Origin: Alphaproteobacteria bacterium
Lineage (GTDB): Bacteria > Pseudomonadota > Alphaproteobacteria > RF32 > CAG-239
Direction: 5' to 3'
Length of the DNA stretch: 7,136 bases
Assembly (NCBI GenBank): GCA_024408895.1
Contig: JAKSUO010000063.1
Span: 1 to 7,136, forward strand
The notes beneath the pieces were generated by a model, which was given only the letters and a program-made list of their open reading frames with translations, did no database searches and had not been told where the DNA came from. Of the stretch, positions 1 through 5,504 are shown one piece after another (positions within the stretch are counted from its first letter, which is position 1; the number at the start of each line of letters is the position of its first letter). Position numbers and translations under genes: made by a program.

Positions 1-489
1 ATCCGCATTACATGACAACAAAGCTTTTTCGGCATTTTTAGAACCGGCAACACGCAATCTTTCGTGATTGCGAAAGCCTTCTTTGAAAGCACCGCTGCCT
101 TTTTCCGCAAAAAACAGCTCATCATAAATCGGGCTATAAATCACACCTTCGGACAGTATTCCGTTTTCCACCATTGCAACCGATATAACAAATGATGCAT
201 TACCGTGTGCGAAATTGGCAAAACCATTAATTGGCGAAACCAAAAAATAGTTTCCGCTTGCCGGAATTTCATCGGTTTTAGACGATACAATCGGATATTC
301 CGGCTTAAATTTACTTAATTCCTCACGAATTGTGTTAAGCACTTTTTCGTGTGATTTAACGGCAAACGTATTATCGCCGTGCACCGAATTTTGTAAATGT
401 TCCAACTCATTAAAATCGCGCGTTAACGCAACGGATGCCTTTTTAACGGCATTAACGATGTTTGTTAATGCAATAGAAAGATATGCCAT
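1..489 (-). CDS. SuhB/inositol monophosphatase family protein, catalytic residues lost (partial, C-terminus outside window)
   Basis: The first 163 residues are visible; the gene runs off the left edge. The ATG at 489-487 shares its A with the efp stop codon (TAATG), so it is translationally coupled to efp. The family is recognisable from an RDFNELEHLQ stretch (residues 24-33), NFAHG (92-96) followed by a strand FVISVAMVENG, and GVIYSPIYDELFFAEKGSGAF (115-135). Family members bind Mg2+ through a Glu-Glu site and an IDPxDGTxNF motif and hydrolyse inositol-1-phosphate or related phosphates. Here that motif reads VSPINGFANF (84-93), so both metal-binding Asp are Ser and Asn and the Thr is Phe. 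The usual Glu-Glu site aligns with VSSKTDE (68-74), and the upstream conserved Asp with KSH (45-47). Phosphatase activity is therefore unlikely. E. coli SuhB has a non-enzymatic role in rRNA transcription antitermination; a structural or regulatory role here is inference. The fourth metal ligand lies outside the window. Confidence 0.82.
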   Translation of the reverse strand, partial: MAYLSIALTNIVNAVKKASVALTRDFNELEHLQNSVHGDNTFAVKSHEKVLNTIREELSKFKPEYPIVSSKTDEIPASGNYFLVSPINGFANFAHGNASFVISVAMVENGILSEGVIYSPIYDELFFAEKGSGAFKEGFRNHERLRVAGSKNAEKALLSCNAD

Positions 490-1052
490 TATTTTGCTCT
501 TTCAACATAATTAGCTTCGGATGTGCCGACAACGATTTTATCACCGACTCCGATAAACGGCGGAACACCTATGCGCACACCATTATCTAAGATTGCCGGT
601 TTATAAGATGAAGAAACAGTCTGTCCTTTAACAACCGGTTCGGTTTCAACAACCGTGCAAATAACTTGCAACGGTAAATCAACAGAAATAGGTTTGCCAT
701 CAATATATGATACTTTAACGTCCATACCATCTGTCAAAAATGGGCGGGAATCACCCAACAAATCAGACGGCATTGTAAATTGCTCAAACGTATCGGATTC
801 CATAAAGGTTAATCCGGTTGCATCTTCAAACAAAAACTGACAATCTCTGGTTTCTACCATCAATTTTTCAACAGTGTCTTCCGATCTGAAACGTTCATTG
901 GTTTTTGTTCCTTCCTCAACGCTCTTCATTTCAACCTGCATAAACGCACCGCCTTTACCCGGTTTGATGTGTACAGATTTTGTAACAGTCCACGGTTTTC
1001 CCTTATATTCTATTACCCATCCGATTCTGATGGCCCCTGCTAGTTGTTTCAT
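489..1052 (-). CDS. efp: Translation elongation factor P
   Basis: This 187-residue protein has the usual EF-P length (about 185-190). EF-P binds between the P and E sites of the ribosome and relieves stalling at consecutive prolines. An N-terminal KOW-like domain (about 1-64) carries the tip loop HIKPGKGGAF (28-37), in which Lys33 is at the position modified in other bacteria. Two OB domains follow, ending in VPPFIGVGDKIVVGT and NYVERAK, typical of domain III. Lysine at the tip fits the EpmA/EpmB beta-lysylation type rather than the arginine of the EarP rhamnosylation type; whether it is modified cannot be told here. The frame stays open upstream to 1250, but the ATG at 1052 has an AGGAGA ribosome site seven bases before it and matches the family N-terminus. 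It is the first gene of a pair with the SuhB-like gene. Confidence 0.96.
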   Translation of the reverse strand: MKQLAGAIRIGWVIEYKGKPWTVTKSVHIKPGKGGAFMQVEMKSVEEGTKTNERFRSEDTVEKLMVETRDCQFLFEDATGLTFMESDTFEQFTMPSDLLGDSRPFLTDGMDVKVSYIDGKPISVDLPLQVICTVVETEPVVKGQTVSSSYKPAILDNGVRIGVPPFIGVGDKIVVGTSEANYVERAK

Positions 1053-1120
1053 TAAAGTTCTCCTATTCACAATTTCAAAAAGATTATTTTTCCGGCAGAA
1101 AATTTTGCCTTTGTGAGCGC

Positions 1121-1149
1121 AACATAAAAGAATATTTTTTATTTTGCAA
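1121..1149 (-). promoter_or_regulatory. Putative sigma70-type promoter for efp and the suhB-like gene
   Basis: Read on the minus strand there is a -35-like TTGCAA (1149-1144), a 17-base spacer and a -10-like TATGTT (1126-1121), each matching four of six consensus bases. It lies about 70 bases upstream of the efp ATG and would give a leader of roughly 60 bases. It is back to back with the hydE promoter. Prediction by eye only. Confidence 0.4.
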
Positions 1150-1176
1150 TACTTTTTTTTGAATGCGACAAAAAAA

Positions 1177-1205
1177 TTGACAAGCAATACGACTATTGAT
1201 AAATT
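1177..1205 (+). promoter_or_regulatory. Putative sigma70-type promoter for hydE
   Basis: A perfect -35 TTGACA (1177-1182) is followed after 17 bases by TAAATT (1200-1205), four of six matches to the -10 consensus. Transcription would start near 1212, about 25 bases before the chosen hydE ATG. This also argues against any hydE start upstream of 1177. Confidence 0.55.
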
Positions 1206-1236
1206 TCTTTTGCAGACTTTGCCGGAGCATAAAAAT

Positions 1237-2256
1237 ATGATTGAGCACATTACAGACAGCGCAGAAATTATACGTCTTTTAAAAGATGAAAAAGCGGAAA
1301 TTCTTTATGAACGAGCCGATAAACTCAGAAAAGAATATGTCGGAGATGAAGTGCATTTGCGCGGCTTAATAGAATTTTCCAACATCTGCCGAAACAATTG
1401 CTTATATTGCGGCATCAGAAAAGATAATCCCCTGTTGAAACGTTATCGTATGACACCGGAAGAATTGATTGAAACTGCTCGCCGTGCTGCCGATATCGGT
1501 TTTAAAACTATTGTCATGCAATCGGGCGAAGATATGTGGTTTTCGCAAAAAATTATGTGTGATATTATCACAAAAATCAAAAAATTTGATGTGGCAATAA
1601 CTCTCAGTATTGGTGAACGTTCGTATGAAGATTATAAAGCTTTTCGCGAAGCCGGAGCTGACCGCTATTTAATGCGTATTGAAACAACCGATCAAAACTT
1701 ATATCATAAACTTAATCCCAATATGAGTTGGCAACATCGTCACGAGTGCCTGATGATGATTAAAGAACTCGGCTATGAACTCGGTTCCGGTATTATGGTC
1801 GGCTTGCCGGAACAAACAATTGAATCAATTGCTGATGATTTGCTGTATTTACAAAATATCGGTATTGATATGGCCGGCATAGGCCCGTTTATTCCGCATG
1901 CACAAACACCACTCAAAAATACCAGCGGCGGCACGCTTGAACTGGCTCTCAAAACTATGGCGGTTATGCGAATAATGTTACCGGATATCAACATTCCGGC
2001 AACAACCGCTATGGAAAGTTTGCACCCCGAAGGTCGCATTTACGCTTTGCAATGCGGGGCGAATGTTGTTATGCCAAATGTCACTGACAGTGAATTTCGC
2101 CGTTTATACGAGTTATACCCAGGGAAAACAGGCATTGACGACACCCCGCAACAATGTCATTTTCATATTGGAATGAAAATCGCAAACATAGGACGCACCA
2201 TTGGTTTGAGCTATGGCGGACACAACGGACGCCTGCCGCAAAAACCTGGAATATAA
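1237..2256 (+). CDS. hydE: [FeFe]-hydrogenase H-cluster maturase HydE (radical SAM)
   Basis: HydE is a radical SAM enzyme that, with HydG and HydF, builds the diiron subcluster of the [FeFe]-hydrogenase H-cluster in the cytoplasm. The 339-residue product is close to known HydE (about 350). It has the CxxxCxxC motif for the SAM-binding 4Fe-4S cluster (Cys51, Cys55, Cys58) inside LRGLIEFSNICRNNCLYCG. Other HydE hallmarks follow: MQSGED, ITLSIGER, GADRYLMRIET, GSGIMVGLPEQT, GIGPFIPHAQTPL, NIPATTAMESL and GANVVMPN. These separate it from biotin synthase and PylB. The second-cluster cysteines of some HydE are missing: only one Cys remains in the C-terminal region (QQCHFHIG). The start at 1237 has GGAG nine bases upstream and lies behind a good promoter. 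No other hydrogenase or maturation gene is in the window, so hydA, hydF and hydG must be elsewhere if the system works. Confidence 0.93.
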   Translation: MIEHITDSAEIIRLLKDEKAEILYERADKLRKEYVGDEVHLRGLIEFSNICRNNCLYCGIRKDNPLLKRYRMTPEELIETARRAADIGFKTIVMQSGEDMWFSQKIMCDIITKIKKFDVAITLSIGERSYEDYKAFREAGADRYLMRIETTDQNLYHKLNPNMSWQHRHECLMMIKELGYELGSGIMVGLPEQTIESIADDLLYLQNIGIDMAGIGPFIPHAQTPLKNTSGGTLELALKTMAVMRIMLPDINIPATTAMESLHPEGRIYALQCGANVVMPNVTDSEFRRLYELYPGKTGIDDTPQQCHFHIGMKIANIGRTIGLSYGGHNGRLPQKPGI

Positions 2257-2355
2257 ACTTTTGTAACAATCCGAAATATATTTTTAAAAGTAATTTATAT
2301 AAAAGTGTGATATATCTGCGTTAATAAATTTGTACACTTAAATAAAGGATCATTT

Positions 2356-3381
2356 ATGACAAATAACATTAAAGTTGCCGTTATCGGCGCCGGAATGATG
2401 GGTAAAAATCACATCAAAACATACAAAAATATGCAAGGAATTGAATTGGTCGGCGTATATGACGTTTTTCCGGAAGCGTCCAAAGCAGCCGCCGAAATGT
2501 TCGGCATTAAAGCTTTTTCCTCAATGGAAGAAGTGGCAGCAAATGTTGATGCCGTCAGCGTTGTAACAACTTCCGTCACCCACGCTGATGTCGGAGAGTT
2601 TTTTATGAACAAGGGTATTCACTGTATGATGGAAAAACCTTTGGCAACAACAGAAGAAGGCTGTATGCGTTTGATTAATGCGGCAAAAAATAATAATGTT
2701 GTTTTAATGGTCGGCCACATTGAAAGATTTAATCCGGCTGTTGAGCAAATGGGCAAACTTTTGTCTGATACATCAAAAATCCGTTCCTTAACTGCCCAAC
2801 GTATGTCTGCGGCAAGCGGACGCATTACCGATGTTGATGTTGCAATGGATTTAATGATTCATGACGTGGAAGTAATTATGTCGCTAGTTCAATCTCCGGT
2901 TATCAATGTTCAAGCTGCATCGGTCAAAACTAAAGAAAGCCCGCAAGGAAAGGATTATATTTCTGCGTTGCTAGAATTTGAAAACGGTGCAACCGCCAAC
3001 ATTACGGCCAGCCGTATTACACAATCGCGCGTTCGGACACTGGCCGTAACAACCGATACAAACTATATTGATTTGGATTTTATCAATCAAAGCATCAACG
3101 TCCATGCACAAGGCCGTATGCCGTACGTTAATCAGGAAGATATCCCGGAATGGATGAATTACGGTTTAAAAGGCAGTGTGGAACAATTGTTTATTCCGAC
3201 AAATCAACCATTACAAGCCGAATTAACTCACTTTATCAAATGCGTTAACGGCGAAGCCACCCCTCGTGTCAACGGCGAACAAGCCTTAGCGGCATTACGC
3301 GTAATTTGGAAAGTTGAAGAAAAACTCGGTCTGCTAGGCAATCAACTCACTGGTGTCTATTCCGAAGTAAAAGTTGCTTAA
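2356..3381 (+). CDS. Gfo/Idh/MocA family NAD(P)-dependent oxidoreductase, possibly UDP-GlcNAc 3-dehydrogenase (GnnA-like)
   Basis: The 341-residue protein has an N-terminal Rossmann fold with the dinucleotide motif GAGMMG (11-16), an acidic position after strand two (VYDVFPE, 34-40), the family EKP motif with its catalytic-type Lys (93-95), and a C-terminal sugar-binding domain with DLMIHD (165-170), whose His-Asp is the usual catalytic pair. GHIERFNPAV (120-129) and the DVDVAMDLMIHDVEV stretch resemble GnnA-type enzymes. These oxidise the 3-OH of UDP-GlcNAc so that GnnB can aminate it, giving the 2,3-diamino sugar of some alphaproteobacterial lipid A. The substrate is inference: no gnnB or lpx gene is adjacent, and myo-inositol or other sugar dehydrogenases share the fold. 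AAAGGA lies six bases before the ATG. The gene starts 99 bases after hydE, with no clear terminator between them, and ends at an intrinsic terminator. Confidence 0.85.
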   Translation: MTNNIKVAVIGAGMMGKNHIKTYKNMQGIELVGVYDVFPEASKAAAEMFGIKAFSSMEEVAANVDAVSVVTTSVTHADVGEFFMNKGIHCMMEKPLATTEEGCMRLINAAKNNNVVLMVGHIERFNPAVEQMGKLLSDTSKIRSLTAQRMSAASGRITDVDVAMDLMIHDVEVIMSLVQSPVINVQAASVKTKESPQGKDYISALLEFENGATANITASRITQSRVRTLAVTTDTNYIDLDFINQSINVHAQGRMPYVNQEDIPEWMNYGLKGSVEQLFIPTNQPLQAELTHFIKCVNGEATPRVNGEQALAALRVIWKVEEKLGLLGNQLTGVYSEVKVA

Positions 3382-3399
3382 TTTTTTAAGAAATCAACA

Positions 3400-3442
3400 C
3401 ATAAAAGCACCAGAATCATAAATGGTGCTTTTATGCGTTTTT
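3400..3442 (+). terminator. Intrinsic terminator after the Gfo/Idh/MocA gene
   Basis: A perfect 13-base-pair stem (3400-3412 pairing with 3423-3435, CATAAAAGCACCA with its complement) closes a 10-base loop and is followed, after CG, by five T (3438-3442). It starts about 20 bases after the stop codon and separates this gene from the HAD gene. The T tract is on the plus-strand side, matching the direction of the upstream gene. Confidence 0.9.
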
Positions 3443-3480
3443 GAATTACAAATTTATCCGTACAATGCGGCATTTTCATC

Positions 3481-3508
3481 TTGACGAGCACCTAAAATAT
3501 GCTATTTT
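3481..3508 (+). promoter_or_regulatory. Putative sigma70-type promoter for the HAD hydrolase gene
   Basis: TTGACG (3481-3486, five of six matches to the -35 consensus), a 16-base spacer and TATTTT (3503-3508, four of six matches to -10) lie between the terminator and the HAD start. The predicted start near 3515 gives a leader of about 20 bases that contains the GAGAG ribosome site. Confidence 0.5.
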
Positions 3509-3535
3509 TACAAAGGTTAGAAAAGAGAGTATATG

Positions 3536-4210
3536 ATGAGTGAAAAGATAATAGTATGGGATTTGGATAACACCTTGTACCGCGAAACACCTGAATTTCA
3601 CGATTTATTGGATAAAATAACCGCCGAAGCGGCGATTTACGATTTGAAGTTAAATATGGATTTTGAAACCGCTAAGGCTTTAGTGTCCGAATCATACCGC
3701 ATATATCGTGACGGCGGTGCTATTTTTGTTGAAAAATACGGGTTATCCGAAAAAGACCTTTTTGATGCCTACCACAAACGCAAAGAAGAATGCCTTTTTC
3801 CTATAAAGCCATACAAAAATTTTCTCACCGCATTGAAAAAGCTCAAATGTCCGCAATACATTCTTTCTACCAGTTCTTTTAATGCCTGCCGGGCAATTTT
3901 ACAACACATCGGTTTATATGATTTTTTCAAAGACAAATTTTATTCCGTAGAACAATTTGATTGCTATAAGAAAAACGAAAATTCCGATGTTTACCTGAAA
4001 TTTTGCAACACAATAAAAGTCAAACCGGAAGATTGTGTTTTTGTTGATGACAGTTACTCCAATTTGGAATTTGCCAAAAAAGCCGGCATGACAACCATCC
4101 GCCTTTGCCACGGCAAAGAAAACAACAAAGGTCAAGAATATATTGACTATGCCGCAGATAACATTGAAGAATGCTTAAAAATCTTAGCAAATATCTTTTG
4201 TTCGCATTAA
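3536..4210 (+). CDS. HAD-superfamily hydrolase, pyrimidine 5'-nucleotidase-like
   Basis: A cytoplasmic 224-residue phosphatase of the haloacid dehalogenase superfamily. Motif I is WDLDNTLY (8-15), with nucleophile Asp9 and acid/base Asp11. A helical cap of about 80 residues follows. Motif II is ILSTSS (109-114), motif III a Lys in YKKNENS (144-150), and motif IV VFVDDSYSNLEFAKKAGM (168-185) with the Mg2+-binding Asp pair 171-172. All catalytic residues are present. DxDNTLY and the cap size match the family often annotated as pyrimidine 5'-nucleotidase, which dephosphorylates UMP, CMP or modified pyrimidine nucleotides; the actual substrate cannot be read from sequence. Two adjacent ATGs exist (3533 and 3536). 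The second is chosen because GAGAG (3525-3529) is six bases from it and only three from the first. Its stop codon overlaps that of the convergent zinc-protease-like gene. Confidence 0.88.
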   Translation: MSEKIIVWDLDNTLYRETPEFHDLLDKITAEAAIYDLKLNMDFETAKALVSESYRIYRDGGAIFVEKYGLSEKDLFDAYHKRKEECLFPIKPYKNFLTALKKLKCPQYILSTSSFNACRAILQHIGLYDFFKDKFYSVEQFDCYKKNENSDVYLKFCNTIKVKPEDCVFVDDSYSNLEFAKKAGMTTIRLCHGKENNKGQEYIDYAADNIEECLKILANIFCSH

Positions 4211-4887
4211 TGACACAGAGAAGTTTCTCTTTTATAATTTTCAGACGTATCCAACAATTCGTGCTGTTGGTTAAGTGTATTGATAAAAATTTGCCATAAC
4301 ATCAAAACTTTGTTCTGAAAATCCTTATTAAGTTTTTCGGCTTCATATTCCACCTTATCCGGCGCGACAACATGCCCTGCCACCAAAGAAGCAAACTCCG
4401 GCAACTTATTTTGCAATGCTTTTAACAACATATTAAATGCCGTATGTCCGATATCCACATGCGTATATTCATGTCGCAACGTCACCTTATATTCACAAGA
4501 ATCTTTTTCAAGTGAGTTTTCCAAATAGATAATAGGATTAAATCCGACAAATACCTCAATTTTTGCCGGATAAACACAAATTTTAGCCTCATCAATTCCT
4601 TCACCGCGCAACTGCAACCCTTCAATTTTAATATTCGGTTCCAGCGACGTCAATCCGCGCAGATTATTTTTTTCTACCCCGAGAATATCTTTATTGATTT
4701 CGGCAAGTTCATTACGCGTTTTAGAAAAATCATATTTCAATTCGCCGTAATTGTATTTAATCACAATTTCCGGCGGATTTTCCAAAGATATTTGCCGGCA
4801 CTTTTGTTCGGCATACCGATAAGACATTGCCGATGTTTTCATCGGCACCAATGCTGCAAAAAATAGCAATAGAAGTAATACGCGCAT
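4207..4887 (-). CDS. Exported protein with HExxH zinc-metalloprotease motif, family not recognised
   Basis: A 226-residue protein with a clear signal peptide: MR, then a Leu/Phe-rich core, and likely cleavage after KTSA at about residue 20. No other membrane segment is obvious, so a periplasmic or secreted product is expected. The key feature is TLRHEYTHVDIGH (136-148): His139 and His143 would bind zinc, with Glu140 catalytic. A possible third ligand is Glu180 in EYEAE (180-184), resembling the ExxAD motif of M48-type gluzincins; this is inference, and His148 is an alternative. The motif recalls uncharacterised secreted Zn-protease families such as DUF922, but I cannot assign one. There are four cysteines (about 30, 104, 131, 225), which could pair as disulfides. 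A start is possible at TTG 4899, but the ATG at 4887 is chosen because GAGG lies six bases upstream and the signal peptide then begins normally. It is divergent from the small exported protein gene. Confidence 0.75.
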   Translation of the reverse strand: MRVLLLLLFFAALVPMKTSAMSYRYAEQKCRQISLENPPEIVIKYNYGELKYDFSKTRNELAEINKDILGVEKNNLRGLTSLEPNIKIEGLQLRGEGIDEAKICVYPAKIEVFVGFNPIIYLENSLEKDSCEYKVTLRHEYTHVDIGHTAFNMLLKALQNKLPEFASLVAGHVVAPDKVEYEAEKLNKDFQNKVLMLWQIFINTLNQQHELLDTSENYKRETSLCH

Positions 4888-4908
4888 AAAAAACCTCAAA
4901 CATTGTTC

Positions 4909-4937
4909 TTTATACGAATATAAAAATATTTTATTAA
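4909..4937 (-). promoter_or_regulatory. Putative promoter for the zinc-protease-like gene
   Basis: On the minus strand, TTAATA (4937-4932), a 17-base spacer and TATAAA (4914-4909) form a plausible sigma70-type promoter, with four and five of six consensus matches. Its -35 element overlaps the left half-site of the CtrA-type box. The predicted leader is about 15 bases and includes the GAGG ribosome site. Confidence 0.4.
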
Positions 4938-4949
4938 ATCTGCGTTAAC
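4934..4949 (+). promoter_or_regulatory. CtrA-type binding box between two divergent envelope-protein genes
   Basis: The sequence is TTAA, seven bases (ATCTGCG), then TTAAC: an exact match to the alphaproteobacterial CtrA consensus TTAA-N7-TTAA(C). It is followed six bases later on the plus strand by a -10-like TAAGAT (4955-4960). There is no good -35 hexamer, as expected of a promoter activated by CtrA bound over the -35 region. On the minus strand it overlaps the -35 of the zinc-protease-like gene. Such a match in 100 AT-rich bases is expected only rarely by chance (a few percent on a rough base-composition estimate). Whether the organism has CtrA is not visible here. Confidence 0.5.
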
Positions 4950-4988
4950 ATATTTAAGATACCATAGACCCGACAGAGGTAGATATAA

Positions 4989-5504
4989 ATGAATAAATAT
5001 GTGCTTATATTGTTTTTTTCATTTTTGGTAATTCCGGTGGCACTGACGCAAACCATACAACATCGGGCAAAAACGCCAAGTTTTTTTGTGCCGAAAGACG
5101 CCTTTGAAAACAAAGCGAACAGTCAGCAAGTTATCGTAAAACCGTTCACAAAATCGGCCAAAAAGCAAGTGATGATCGGCAAACCTCAAGTCGCCGTAAA
5201 AACCGGCACACAATTACAAATTGCCCCTAAAAAAGTGCAAAATAAAATCACTGTCCCAGCACCTGTTCGCAACAATAATCCAAATCCACAAACTGCAAAA
5301 GCCGAAAATTCTGAGATGGCTTCAACTGCGCCGCAAATCACTAATACTTCTACTGTGCCATCGGAAACATACAATAATCCGTTTCAACTCATTTTGAGCG
5401 AATATTTGCAAGACACGGCTCTTTTAGCGCAAGGTCAAACCGTAAACAATCCGCGCCTTCAAAACGTTCTGGCAGATTTCAAAAATAGCGAGCATAAACT
5501 GTAA
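4989..5504 (+). CDS. Small exported low-complexity protein of unknown function
   Basis: I do not recognise this 171-residue protein. It begins with a signal peptide (MNKYVLILFFSFLVIPVALT, likely cleaved near residues 19-22). There is no lipobox Cys and no cysteine at all. The mature part from about 25 to 130 is rich in Lys, Gln, Pro, Asn and Thr, with several KPxxK/APKKV-like stretches, and is probably disordered and basic. The last 40 residues (from NPFQLILSEYLQ) look helical and are the most likely folded or interacting part. A linker or envelope-attachment role would fit but is speculation. AGAGG sits nine bases before the ATG, and the CtrA-type box lies about 40 bases upstream. Its stop codon directly abuts the convergent lepA stop codon. 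Confidence 0.72.
   Translation: MNKYVLILFFSFLVIPVALTQTIQHRAKTPSFFVPKDAFENKANSQQVIVKPFTKSAKKQVMIGKPQVAVKTGTQLQIAPKKVQNKITVPAPVRNNNPNPQTAKAENSEMASTAPQITNTSTVPSETYNNPFQLILSEYLQDTALLAQGQTVNNPRLQNVLADFKNSEHKL

Noticed and set aside
332..514. Short open frames opposite the SuhB-like, efp, hydE, gfo and lepA genes
   Set aside because: They lie antisense or out of frame within well-supported genes, lack ribosome sites and have no recognisable protein features.
1094..1109. Small inverted repeat GGCA...TGCC in the efp leader as an attenuator or riboswitch
   Set aside because: The stem is only four base pairs around an AAAATTTT centre; too weak to support a regulatory hairpin.
1144..1236. HydE start at TTG 1144 giving 31 extra residues
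   Set aside because: The extension is upstream of the good promoter at 1177-1205, uses TTG without a ribosome site and has no HydE-like sequence; ATG 1237 has GGAG at good spacing.
1053..1250. N-terminal extension of EF-P to 1250 (66 more residues)
   Set aside because: The extra residues are Cys/Phe/Lys-rich translation of an AT-rich divergent promoter and overlap the hydE start; the ATG at 1052 with AGGAGA gives a normal EF-P.
4888..4899. TTG start for the zinc-protease-like gene
   Set aside because: GAGG, the likely ribosome site for ATG 4887, lies within this extension, and the ATG start gives a typical signal peptide.
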